From IMG/VR virus record IMGVR_UViG_3300011416_000023, positions 1 to 37,773 of that record: 37,773 bases of DNA; one strand, 5' to 3'. Both the position numbers and the translations under genes were made by a program. Shown piece by piece: positions 8,360 to 17,056 of the stretch (the stretch's first letter is position 1; the number at the start of each line of letters is the position of its first letter). Below the pieces are notes generated by a model. That model searched no databases, was not told the DNA's origin, and was given only the letters and a program-made list of their open reading frames with translations. This DNA comes from a virus.

Positions 8360-8796
8360 GCCTGACGCCATCGCAGGGCCTGGTCGACGCGCTCAACGAA
8401 GACACGACGGTGCAGTCGGCCGTCCCGGGCGGCGTCTGGTGGGGCATCGCCGATCAGGAGGCTGAGCATCCGTTCGCCGTCCTGGCGCTGTCGGACGGGG
8501 CCAACGAGAACGTGTGTCAGGGCGCCCAGGTCGGCACGTTGGACCTGACCTATGTGCTGGTCGCCTACGCGCCGCTGAAGTCGGTCACGGCGGGCGCACT
8601 GCAGGATGCGGCGACCGCGGTGCACAACGCGGTGCTCGCGCTGGCGATGGGCCAGGAGTTTGACGGCTGGGCGCTGCGTCGGCGTCGCTGGCAGCGCGTC
8701 ATCGAGCGCCCGATTCCGACCGAAGGCGAGGACCGGTGGCAGGCGGTCGGCGGGCAGTACCTGTTGTCATTCGTGCCGAGTGACGGCGAGAGCTAA
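8356..8796 (+). CDS. Tail terminator / completion protein (DUF3168-like)
   Basis: Encodes 146 residues from GTG 8356. The first helix (GLVDALNEDTTVQSAVPGGV) followed by YVLVAYAPLKSVTAGALQ and the C-terminal strands (RWQAVGGQYLLSFV) match small tail-terminator proteins of the DUF3168 type, which cap the tail tube and join it to the head. It overlaps the previous gene (GTGA) and is followed closely by the tail tube gene with AAGGAG at 8795-8800. Confidence 0.72.
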   Translation: MSLTPSQGLVDALNEDTTVQSAVPGGVWWGIADQEAEHPFAVLALSDGANENVCQGAQVGTLDLTYVLVAYAPLKSVTAGALQDAATAVHNAVLALAMGQEFDGWALRRRRWQRVIERPIPTEGEDRWQAVGGQYLLSFVPSDGES

Positions 8797-8808
8797 GGAG
8801 AACGGACC

Positions 8809-9222
8809 ATGGCTGGATATTTCGGAGATTTTGCCGCCCTCGAGATCGGGATCGACGGCGAGACGGCGGAGTTCGAGCGGCTGCTCTGCTCCACGGCAAT
8901 TCGGCTCAACCAGTCGCGCGACAAAGCGCGCGTCGACTGCCAGGGCAGCCTCAACAAGCAGTACGCCGCTGGCAAGCCGGACTTTCAGTTCAGCGCGGAA
9001 GGGATGTACGACCCGGCGAACACCGCGCTGTTCACCGCGCTCGACAGCAACGACGCGGTGCCGGTGCGCATCACGCCCTACGACGACACCGGCCACGTGC
9101 AGTACGTCGGCCCCGTCGTGCTCGAGCAGTTCGAGATCGAGGCGCGCCAGGACCAGATCATCACGCTCTCCCTGAGCGGTGGCGCGGCCGCCGACATGGA
9201 GCGCTCGTTCATCGGGGCCTGA
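8809..9222 (+). CDS. Major tail (tube) protein
   Basis: Encodes 137 residues, beta-rich. It starts with GYFGDFAALEIGIDGETAEF and has QGSLNKQYAAGKPDFQFSAE and LEQFEIEARQDQIITLSLSG, a pattern seen in short siphophage tail-tube proteins. The gene follows the tail terminator and precedes the chaperone, the normal place for the tube gene. A strong ribosome site (AAGGAG) lies upstream, in keeping with high expression. I see no extra Ig-like domain. Confidence 0.75.
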   Translation: MAGYFGDFAALEIGIDGETAEFERLLCSTAIRLNQSRDKARVDCQGSLNKQYAAGKPDFQFSAEGMYDPANTALFTALDSNDAVPVRITPYDDTGHVQYVGPVVLEQFEIEARQDQIITLSLSGGAAADMERSFIGA

Positions 9223-9228
9223 CGTCTC

Positions 9229-9564
9229 GTGATCCGCGCCGCGGCAGACCGTCGATCCAAGTGCACGAGCCTGCACTTCCCGTGCGAGCGGGCGACGGTC
9301 TACCTCCGGCGCCAGGTGATGGGCGAGATCCGCGGCTGCGACAAGGCCGGCGGTCATCTCGTGTTCGAACCGACGCGGGCGACGTTGCGACCGTCGCTCG
9401 CCCTCGCGGGTCGCCCAACGCATGTCCAAGTGTGGACACGCGTGCAAGGCGGGGTGACGTGCATCTACGACGTCATCGGTGGGTCGCTGTTCGAAGGTCG
9501 GCTGCAGATTCGCACGCCGGCGCGGTCGGCACGACGCGTGCGGCGCGATGAGGTGCGTACGTGA
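9229..9564 (+). CDS. Hypothetical protein between tail tube and chaperone
   Basis: Encodes 111 residues from GTG 9229. It appears beta-rich (ATVYLRRQVMGEIRG, HLVFEPTRATLRPS, TCIYDVIGGSLF) with a basic C-terminus (RSARRVRRDEVR). Family not recognised. The frame continues to an overlap with the chaperone start (GTGA at 9561), so it belongs to the tail operon. A minor tail or assembly role is inferred from position. Confidence 0.6.
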   Translation: MIRAAADRRSKCTSLHFPCERATVYLRRQVMGEIRGCDKAGGHLVFEPTRATLRPSLALAGRPTHVQVWTRVQGGVTCIYDVIGGSLFEGRLQIRTPARSARRVRRDEVRT

Positions 9565-9998
9565 GTGCAGCGGGGGGAGCGGTCAAGGGCATTGCCAACG
9601 GGATCGATGTCGAGCGCCTCGAGTTCGAGATTCTCGGCACGTCCTACTGGATCGAGATTCTGAAGGACCCGCCGTCGAGGGTGTGGAACGAACTCAAGAC
9701 GGTCAAGACAGGGGAGAGCAAGTTCGACGAGGACACGCGCGTCCTCGAGACGGCGCTGCAGGACTGGGACCTCGGCATCGAGATCAAGCGTGAGGCGATC
9801 GAGGACCTGCAGGAGCCGGTACGCCTGGCCATGGTGCACGTGACGGTCGAGTACTACCGGGGCCTGCAGAAGCAGTATTCCGACATCCTCGCGCATATCT
9901 ACCGTCCTGGCGGTGACGGCCCTACGGACCCTACGTCTGGCAGCGTAACTGCATCCGGCTCGCCCGGTCGATCCAAGGCATCGCGCCGCACACGGTAG
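9561..9998 (+). CDS. Tail assembly chaperone (gpG-like)
   Basis: Encodes 145 residues from GTG 9561. The helical core (LEFEILGTSYWIEILKDPPS, EVAWNELKTV-like region, REAIEDLQEPVRLAMVHV) lies directly before the tape measure gene, where tail chaperones coat the tape measure during tail assembly. The last 25 residues are Ser/Gly/Pro-rich and low in character, while the -1 frame over the same bases reads as good protein. That suggests the zero-frame end is the short product and a frameshift makes the longer one. Confidence 0.72.
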   Translation: MSAAGGAVKGIANGIDVERLEFEILGTSYWIEILKDPPSRVWNELKTVKTGESKFDEDTRVLETALQDWDLGIEIKREAIEDLQEPVRLAMVHVTVEYYRGLQKQYSDILAHIYRPGGDGPTDPTSGSVTASGSPGRSKASRRTR

Positions 9999-10102
9999 AG
10001 GACTGGCCCATCACCTGGGTGTGGCTCACGCTCGACGAGCTGCACCGCGAGGAGCAGGACCGACGACAACAGCAGCGCATCTCTGCGCTGAAGCGACGCT
10101 GA
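9917..10102 (+). CDS. Probable -1 frameshift extension of tail chaperone (gpT-like)
   Basis: The -1 frame opens right after a TGA at 9914-9916 and runs to TGA 10100-10102, four bases before the tape measure ATG. It reads YVWQRNCIRLARSIQGIAPH, then WPITWVWLTLDELHREEQD, a Trp-rich helical text typical of second chaperone frames. There is no ATG, GTG or TTG before about 10018, so it cannot be made whole by its own start. Two C-CCT slips (CCCTACG repeated at 9920 and 9930) lie where the shift must happen. This is inference; the exact slip site is not proven. Confidence 0.55.
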   Translation, partial: RPYGPYVWQRNCIRLARSIQGIAPHTVEDWPITWVWLTLDELHREEQDRRQQQRISALKRR

Positions 10103-10106
10103 CCCG

Positions 10107-13100
10107 ATGCCGATCAAAGCCACCTTCACGGGAGATGTCACCGACCTGCGACGCGGGACGCAGCAGGCGCGTGACGAATTTCGGAAGGTCGGCACGGAAG
10201 CCGAGGGCGCGGCGCGGCAGCTGCGGGCGGTCGGCAGCAGTTTCGACGGCAGCCGCCTCGAGGGGCAGGCCCGGCGCGTCGCGAGCGGCATCGAGCGGAT
10301 CGGCGGCGCCTCCCGCCTGACCGACAGCGAGCTCACGCGCAACAGCCGCACGATCAGCGAGGTCCTCCAGAAGTACCAGCGGATGGGCGTCGAGGCGCCG
10401 ACCCACATCCGCCGGCTCTCCGCCGAACTCCAGCAGGCGCAGGTCGCCGCGAAACAACTCGCGACGACGACATCAGGCATCGGCGCGACGCTGTCCCGTG
10501 GCGGCGGGGCATTGCTGGGCGGCCTGGGCCTGGGTCTCGGTGCCGGCGCTGGTCTCGGCGCGATCACGGCCATCGGCGCCGCCATCAGCGACATCGCCGC
10601 CGACGGCGCGCGCATGGCGCCGTTGCAGCAGTCCTTCGAGAAACTGCAGGGCGGGGCCGTGGCCGCGAACCGTGAACTACAGCGGCTGCGCGGCGAGACA
10701 CGTGGTCTGGTCAGCGATACCGACTTGATGCGGCAGTCGAATCAGGCGTCGCAGCTCCAGCTCACGAAGATGGGCGTCGACATGGGCGAGCTCGCCGGCG
10801 CGGCGGTGACCCTGGGTCGAGCAGTGGGCAATGACGCGACCGCGTCGATCGACGATTTGATCGGCGCCCTCGGCCGCGGCAGTACGGAGGTGCTCGACAA
10901 CCTCGGGATCACGCTGAAGGTGGCTGAGGCGCAGGAGATCTACGCCGACCGCATTAACAAGACGGTCGCCGAGCTCACCGACCAAGAGAAGAAGCAGGCC
11001 TTCGTCACTATCGGCCTCGAGCGCGCCCTCGAGGCCGCGGAGCGTCTCGGCGAGCAGCAGCTCACCGTGATGGAGCAGGCAACGCGTATCACGACCGCGC
11101 TCGGTGACATGGGCGCGGGTATGGTGTCAGCCGGCAATCAGTCCGTCACGCTGGCCGGTCAACTCGGCGGAGTCGCCGATGCGATCGAGCGCATCCGCAA
11201 CGCGCAGCCCGGAGAAGTCGGCGACCTCCTCGCTGGCATGTTGAGCCGGGCTGGGCAGCGCGCCGTCGCTGAGGGTGATGAGGCCTTCCGCAACGCCCCT
11301 TGGTACAAGAAGCCCTTCGTCGGCCTGCTGTACGAGCCGAAGCAGGCGTCAGGATGGCTCGCGCAGACCGTCGCCCCTTGGCTCGGCGACCCGAACTATG
11401 GCGCCTCAGAGCGCCGTACGAGCGACATCGCCCTGCCGACGATGCCGGGGGCCGCGGCCGCCATTGGCGGCGCCGGCGCGGTGGCTGAACTCAACGCCGC
11501 GCGTGAGGCGCTCGCACGACTAACATCGGCCCAGCGCGAGGCGATCCGGTCCGCGAAGGAACTCGGACAGTCGAACAAGGAGGCGGCACAGGCCGCCGGT
11601 ACGTCCGATGCGGTCGTACGGCTGCTGTTGGCGCAGGATGCGGCGGCGAAGAAGGCGACCGGGTCCCAGCGCGAGCTCAACGCCGAACTCGCCAAACTGA
11701 CCGGCGCCGACATCGTCACGAACGCGATCACGCTGGCGCAGAACCTCGACAAGGTCGGCACGGCGAACGTGCTGCCGGCGAGCATGCCGGTCCTCATCGA
11801 TCAGCTGACGACGGCACGGAACCGCGCGAGTGAGCTCGGCCCGGAGTTCGCCGGCGCGGTCGCTCAACTCGATCGCAAGCTGCGCGACCTCGTTACGTCT
11901 CCGGCCTATCGCGAGATCTTCCAGAAGTCCCTGCAGAACCCGACGATCGGCGTCAACCGCAACCTCGAGAACCCAGGATTCGAGCGCACCGGCGTCGCTG
12001 GGGCCATCTTCCCGGGGTTGTTTCCAGAAGCGCCGCGCAGCACGTTGCCGCAGGCGATCGAGGACGTCGATCTGAATCGCGCCCGCAACTCCATCGCCGG
12101 CATCACGGTCGACTTCGGGAAGGGCCTGCAGGCGGCGCGCAACACGCGCCTCGAGGTGCGCAACCTCGCCCAGTCCTTTGCGCAGCTGGCGCAGATCGCC
12201 GGGCCGGCGTTCGGCGACGTCACCCGTGGCATCGGGACGACGATCGCGTCGCTGGATACCGCGGGGCAACTGGTCGACTCCCTCGCGTCGGCGCTGCCAA
12301 AGCTCGGCCTGACGAAGGTCAACGCGGCCGGTCAGACGGTGCTCAGTGGTCGCGGGCAGGCGCTCGCTGGCGGGCTCGGCGCGTTGTCCACAGGTGCGGC
12401 GCTCGGGTCCATGACGAGCAACCCTGTGCTCGGCGGAGCCCTCGGTGCCGGAGGCGGATTGGCGACCGGCGCGATGCTGGGCCTGACTGGGGCGACGCTG
12501 GGAGCGACCGCCGGCATCGGCGCCGCCGCGGCGATCTACATGGCGTGGCGCAACCGCCAGGCGGAGAAGAAGGCGCTCAGCGAGCAGCGCGCCCAGGTCA
12601 TCGCGGCGGCTGGCGGCTATGAGCAGTTCAAGGAAGCGGTCGAAGACGCGGGCTTCTCGTTCGACTACTTCCTGACGCTCTTCAACAGCAACGACGCCGA
12701 CACGTTTACCGACGCGATGAACCGGCTCAACGTGTCGATCGCCGAGCAGCAGACGCGCGCGTCGACACTGGCGAAGGGCCTCGCGGAAGTGGCCCGCGTG
12801 CAGGGCGTCATCTCTCGGCAGCAGTGGGCGCAAATTCGTAACACGGAAGGTGATGACGCGGGCGCCGAAGAAATCGTCGCCTTCGCCGCACAGCAGCGCG
12901 CACAGGCCGAGCAGGGACTCGCCAATGCCATCGCGGCGATCACGCCGTCCCTGACCGACGCTGAGATCGAGGAACTGACGCGTGGCATCAGCGACGTCAG
13001 CGAGCGCGCCCGCGTGATCGAAGCCGAACTGGTGCGCCGCTCAAAGGACACGCTCGAACGGTTCGGTAGCGGCGCGAAGGCCGCGGCGGCTGGACTCTTC

Positions 13101-14648
13101 GTCGCCTTCAGCGAAGCGGTCGCACAAGGCGAGAGCGCGATCGACGTCCTGCGACGGATGCAGAAGCCGATTCAGGATCTGCAGCAATTGTACGCGCGCG
13201 CCGGGCAGACACCAGGTGCCGGCTTCCAACAGTTGCAGGTCGACTCCGAGATCGCCACGAATCCGCAGACCGCGCCGGCGGTGCAGTTGGCGCAAGGGCT
13301 CGGTCAGGCGCTGGCCGGCTTCGCCAATAGCGGATTGCTCTCGCCGGAGTTGTTCGGCGACCTCGCCAACGGCATCGGCGAGGCCTATCACCAACTGGAG
13401 CTATTCGGCCGCGGTGGTCTCGAAGCGGCGCGCCTGATGCAGCCGTCGTTGCAGGCCATCTGGCAAATGCTTCAGGACACCCCGACGTTGAGAGACGAGC
13501 TCGATGACACGACGCTTGCGCTCCTCGACTTCGCGGAGCAGGAAGGACTCATCGGCGACGCCTTCCGGCCGGCGATCGACAGAATGCTCGACGCGATGGA
13601 CCGGCTCATCGACAAGCTGGACGATCTGGTCGACGCGATCAACGACGTACCTGGCATCAATATCCCGGTCACGTATACGCCAGGGCCGTTCCCGGCGGGG
13701 CCCGGGAACGGCAACGAGGGTGGTGACGGTAGCAACGGTGACGGTAGTAACGGTGACGGCACATACGGCGGTGGCGCGGATGGCGACCCCACGACGCCGT
13801 TCAAGCTGGGCGGCATCGTCACGCGCCCGACGAGGGCGCTGATCGGCGAGGCAGGGCCAGAGGCGGTCATTTCGCTCGAGGAGTATCGCAACCTCCTGCG
13901 GGCACAGACGCAGATGAACTCGGCGCGGGCGTACATCGGTGCGTCCGCGAATCATAACGACGTGTCCCGCGTCATTGGCCGCATCGAGCCACTCATCGCG
14001 GCCACCTCGACACGCCTCCTGTCCGCGCTCGACGAGACCGCGACGACGTTGCGGGCGTGGGCGGGTCAGCTTCCCGCGCCCGCATCGACCACGTTTGGCG
14101 GCGTCACGAGGCCGCTCCCGTCCATCGCACCTGATGAATCCTTCACGCGACTGGTTCCGCCAGGGACTCGGGAACCGGCGCCACCGGTCGACTGGTTCGG
14201 CCCTGACGGGTGGGGCGGTCGCGCGATCCGGCCTGACGATCCCGACGCGCGGCCGTCGCTGCCAGGGACTCGTGAGCGCGAGCGCCTTGATCCGTTTGGG
14301 CCTGATGGCTGGGGCGGGCGCGCGATCAAGACCGACGAGCAAGCGGAAGCGGAACGGCAGGCGTTGATCGCCGCCACGGGTGGACGATGGACGGGGCAGC
14401 CAGGCCTCCGTGAGCGACTCTTTGACGCGAACGAGGGCATTCATCGCCCGATGTCCTTGGGTGACAGCACCGCGCACCCGGGCCTGCTCGGCGGGGCCAG
14501 CCCTGACGCGATGGTGCCGCTCTCACGCAGTGGGGCGTCCAGCGCGCCTATCCAGATCACGGTCATCTCACAGATCGACGGCTACGAGGCGGCCCGCGCC
14601 ATCACACGTCATCAGCCGGATGTCTACCGGACGTACGGGGCCGCCTGA
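10107..14648 (+). CDS. Tail tape measure protein
   Basis: Encodes 1513 residues. It sets tail length and is ejected with the DNA. Helical coils fill most of it; two Gly/Ala hydrophobic stretches (residues about 131-165 and 755-812) would insert in the host membrane. A Gly/Asn/Asp linker around 1206-1225 is followed by GGIVTRPTRALIGEAGPEAV, a classic tape measure signature. The C-terminus holds two 34-residue repeats with FGPDGWGGRAI. At roughly 0.15 nm per residue the tail would be near 225 nm (a rule-of-thumb estimate). The end overlaps the next gene by one base. Confidence 0.95.
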   Translation: MPIKATFTGDVTDLRRGTQQARDEFRKVGTEAEGAARQLRAVGSSFDGSRLEGQARRVASGIERIGGASRLTDSELTRNSRTISEVLQKYQRMGVEAPTHIRRLSAELQQAQVAAKQLATTTSGIGATLSRGGGALLGGLGLGLGAGAGLGAITAIGAAISDIAADGARMAPLQQSFEKLQGGAVAANRELQRLRGETRGLVSDTDLMRQSNQASQLQLTKMGVDMGELAGAAVTLGRAVGNDATASIDDLIGALGRGSTEVLDNLGITLKVAEAQEIYADRINKTVAELTDQEKKQAFVTIGLERALEAAERLGEQQLTVMEQATRITTALGDMGAGMVSAGNQSVTLAGQLGGVADAIERIRNAQPGEVGDLLAGMLSRAGQRAVAEGDEAFRNAPWYKKPFVGLLYEPKQASGWLAQTVAPWLGDPNYGASERRTSDIALPTMPGAAAAIGGAGAVAELNAAREALARLTSAQREAIRSAKELGQSNKEAAQAAGTSDAVVRLLLAQDAAAKKATGSQRELNAELAKLTGADIVTNAITLAQNLDKVGTANVLPASMPVLIDQLTTARNRASELGPEFAGAVAQLDRKLRDLVTSPAYREIFQKSLQNPTIGVNRNLENPGFERTGVAGAIFPGLFPEAPRSTLPQAIEDVDLNRARNSIAGITVDFGKGLQAARNTRLEVRNLAQSFAQLAQIAGPAFGDVTRGIGTTIASLDTAGQLVDSLASALPKLGLTKVNAAGQTVLSGRGQALAGGLGALSTGAALGSMTSNPVLGGALGAGGGLATGAMLGLTGATLGATAGIGAAAAIYMAWRNRQAEKKALSEQRAQVIAAAGGYEQFKEAVEDAGFSFDYFLTLFNSNDADTFTDAMNRLNVSIAEQQTRASTLAKGLAEVARVQGVISRQQWAQIRNTEGDDAGAEEIVAFAAQQRAQAEQGLANAIAAITPSLTDAEIEELTRGISDVSERARVIEAELVRRSKDTLERFGSGAKAAAAGLFVAFSEAVAQGESAIDVLRRMQKPIQDLQQLYARAGQTPGAGFQQLQVDSEIATNPQTAPAVQLAQGLGQALAGFANSGLLSPELFGDLANGIGEAYHQLELFGRGGLEAARLMQPSLQAIWQMLQDTPTLRDELDDTTLALLDFAEQEGLIGDAFRPAIDRMLDAMDRLIDKLDDLVDAINDVPGINIPVTYTPGPFPAGPGNGNEGGDGSNGDGSNGDGTYGGGADGDPTTPFKLGGIVTRPTRALIGEAGPEAVISLEEYRNLLRAQTQMNSARAYIGASANHNDVSRVIGRIEPLIAATSTRLLSALDETATTLRAWAGQLPAPASTTFGGVTRPLPSIAPDESFTRLVPPGTREPAPPVDWFGPDGWGGRAIRPDDPDARPSLPGTRERERLDPFGPDGWGGRAIKTDEQAEAERQALIAATGGRWTGQPGLRERLFDANEGIHRPMSLGDSTAHPGLLGGASPDAMVPLSRSGASSAPIQITVISQIDGYEAARAITRHQPDVYRTYGAA
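13725..13754 (+). repeat. 15-bp tandem repeat coding the tape measure linker
   Basis: Two 15-base units (GACGGTAGYAACGGT) lie back to back and a third starts but diverges. They code GDGSNGDGSN-type linker between the coil body and the C-terminal domain. Such short repeats can change number by slippage, so linker length may vary among relatives. Confidence 0.7.
14160..14327 (+). repeat. Two 34-residue repeats at the tape measure C-terminus
   Basis: Unit 1 begins with PGTRE at 14160 and has FGPDGWGGRAI at 14196-14228. Unit 2 begins at 14262 and has FGPDGWGGRAI at 14295-14327. The eleven-residue core is identical while several codons differ, so the duplication is old and the protein text has been kept. 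Function unknown; perhaps binding of the tail-tip complex. Confidence 0.75.
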
Positions 14649-17056
14649 TGACGCCGCTCAAGCTGCTCATCGCGGGCGTCGACCGCACGGCCTGGCTCGC
14701 CAACGGCTACAGCATCGACATCGAGAAGGTGCTCTCGACTGAGACGTTCCACCTCGCGATCCTCGACCTCGATAGCACGGCTGGCGCGTACCGGCCGAGC
14801 GTGGGCGACGACATCCTGCTCACACGAACCGATGAACTCGGCGACGACATCGAGCTGCTCTTCGGCGGCGAGATCGCCAACGTCATCGACGAGCCCATCG
14901 TTGACGACCTGGGCACGGTGACGCGCATCCGCTGCCGCGATCGGATGGTCCTGGCCGATCAGGTCTTCCTGCCGCCTCGCACGTACGCGGCGGCACCGGC
15001 CCGCGAGGTCTTCACCGCCATCGTCGAGGAGTACCTCGGGCCGAAGGGCGTAACCGTCATCAGCGACCCGACCGGCGGCCCGGCCCTGCCGGAACTGCGC
15101 ATCGCCGATCCGGTGACGACGATCCGCCAGGTCCTCGACCGCATCACGCTGCAGTGTGGCTGGCCCTGGCGCATCAACGGTGAGAAGGCGGCCGCGCTCG
15201 ATAACCCAGGCGACCTCCCAGGGCCGGCCACGCTGTCTGATGACGGGCAGTCCGTCCTGACCGATCCGCCGTTGCGGTGGGAGAAGCAGGTCCTCACGCA
15301 GGCGACCCGCGTCTTCATGCAGACGGCCGCCCCTGAATCCGGCCCGGGTCCCGTCGAGTACATCGAGGACACCACACCCGCCTCTGGCACAGCCGTCGTC
15401 CCGGTGCACGTGCTCCCGACCGAGATCCGCGGCTCGACCACGACCGACGCGGTCCTCGGCGCCACGTCGCTGGACGTTGACAGCCTGCCGAAGGACGCGT
15501 CGATCCGCATCGGGGCGCGGTTCTCAGTCGACGGACAGACCGAGATCTACGAGCTCACCGGTGCGACCACGACCGACGCTGACGGCGCCGCGACGGTGGC
15601 CTTCAGTGATGGGCTCGTCGCGGACGTACCAGAAGGTACGGCGGTGACGTTCCTCCCCGGCGCCTTCGTGCAGCTCGAGCTCGATGGCGTGGTGACGCCA
15701 ATGGATGGAACGTACGTGTGGGAGCCGATCGAGAACGCGATCGTCTATCCCGGCGGCGACTTGGGCGGCGTCGAGGTGCGCTACCGGACCTGGGTGATGC
15801 ATCCCACGTTCGTACGTGAGTGGGACGCCGTGGCCCAGGACGCGGTCGGGTGGTTCGACTATGCCGCCGTGATCGACCAGCGCATCACCGAGGAGGAAGG
15901 GCACACCGACCTCCCTGGCGCGCGCGCGTTTGCGTCGGCTGAACTCGCGAAGCGGCTCACCCCGCCCAAACGCGTCACCTGCACGACGCGCATTCCAGGA
16001 CATTACCCGCTCCTCCTGGTGCCGATGAACTTTCCCGACCGCCAGGTCGTGGGGAACTATCTCGTCACCGAAACGCGGATTCGCCATTCCACGATCGACG
16101 AGAACGGCGACCAGCAACCGCTCTTTTACGAGCTCGTGCTGTGGGAAGGCGACTCGCTCGGAGAGTCGTGGGTGCAGCACTTCCGCGGGCGCAACCCGTC
16201 GCAGGGGATTCGCTGGGGCGCGGTGCCTCCCGTCACACAGATGCAGTGGACGACGAACCGGCAGTTTGTCGAACCCGCAGCAGGGCAGGGGCTCGCCGTC
16301 ACACCGAGTGGGGGCTTCTACACCGATTCGGCCTATGTCGAACTCGTCGCCTCGACGGCCGAGGCTTGGGTCCTCACGGGTGCCGTCGTCACGGACCTGT
16401 ACGCCTACTTCTTCTCTGGGACCCTTGGGCACTTCGCACTCGACATCGCGGTCGGTGCGGCTGCGTCCGAGGTCGTCATCGCGACCGTGAGGGGGTCGAA
16501 TCTCGGACAGGGGACGGGACGCGGGATCATGCAGATTCCGATTCCGGTGGCCGCGATTCCGGCCGGGTCGCGGATCGCGCTGCGGATGCGCAAGTACGGC
16601 ACCGACACGACCCCGTGGCGGTTCGCGATTACCTACTACAAGGCACCGATTGTCGGGAACCTTCAGACGACCACGTCGGCCCTGAAGTTCGAGCCTAACG
16701 GCGCACATATCGACGTGAACGCGAACGCGACCCCGTGGGCGAACGGCACCTGGACGACCATCATCGCCTCGGCAGCAGCGGATCTCACCATCGCCGGGGT
16801 TCAGTTGCCCGGGTCGTCGGCAAGTCGTGATTGGGAGATAGACATCGGCGTCGGTGCGGCTGCGTCCGAGGTCGTCATCGCGACCCTCAAAGGCTACTCG
16901 AACGCTGGGGGGTTGGCCGACGGGGTGAACTGGTATCCCTTCCCGACTCCGCTCGACATCGTCCCCGCTGGTGAACGTGTCTCGGCTCGGTTCCGGAAGT
17001 CGGACACGGGCAGCGGTTGTCCTATCGCCCTCGCCTATTACGAGAACCCGCTGTGA
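14648..17056 (+). CDS. Tail-tip / baseplate hub protein with two C-terminal repeat domains
   Basis: Encodes 802 residues. The first 500 or so resemble siphophage tail-tip proteins: an N-terminal domain (LKLLIAGVDRTAWLANGYSI, then TVTRIRCRDRMVLADQVF), a hub-like region (PATLSDDGQSVLTDPPLRWE) and LVTETRIRHSTIDENG close to the end of this part. From about residue 540 two beta-rich domains of some 133 residues follow, each with GAAASEVVIAT. They continue as two more copies in the next gene. The start ATG overlaps the tape measure stop. A host-binding role for the repeats is inferred. Confidence 0.75.
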   Translation: MTPLKLLIAGVDRTAWLANGYSIDIEKVLSTETFHLAILDLDSTAGAYRPSVGDDILLTRTDELGDDIELLFGGEIANVIDEPIVDDLGTVTRIRCRDRMVLADQVFLPPRTYAAAPAREVFTAIVEEYLGPKGVTVISDPTGGPALPELRIADPVTTIRQVLDRITLQCGWPWRINGEKAAALDNPGDLPGPATLSDDGQSVLTDPPLRWEKQVLTQATRVFMQTAAPESGPGPVEYIEDTTPASGTAVVPVHVLPTEIRGSTTTDAVLGATSLDVDSLPKDASIRIGARFSVDGQTEIYELTGATTTDADGAATVAFSDGLVADVPEGTAVTFLPGAFVQLELDGVVTPMDGTYVWEPIENAIVYPGGDLGGVEVRYRTWVMHPTFVREWDAVAQDAVGWFDYAAVIDQRITEEEGHTDLPGARAFASAELAKRLTPPKRVTCTTRIPGHYPLLLVPMNFPDRQVVGNYLVTETRIRHSTIDENGDQQPLFYELVLWEGDSLGESWVQHFRGRNPSQGIRWGAVPPVTQMQWTTNRQFVEPAAGQGLAVTPSGGFYTDSAYVELVASTAEAWVLTGAVVTDLYAYFFSGTLGHFALDIAVGAAASEVVIATVRGSNLGQGTGRGIMQIPIPVAAIPAGSRIALRMRKYGTDTTPWRFAITYYKAPIVGNLQTTTSALKFEPNGAHIDVNANATPWANGTWTTIIASAAADLTIAGVQLPGSSASRDWEIDIGVGAAASEVVIATLKGYSNAGGLADGVNWYPFPTPLDIVPAGERVSARFRKSDTGSGCPIALAYYENPL

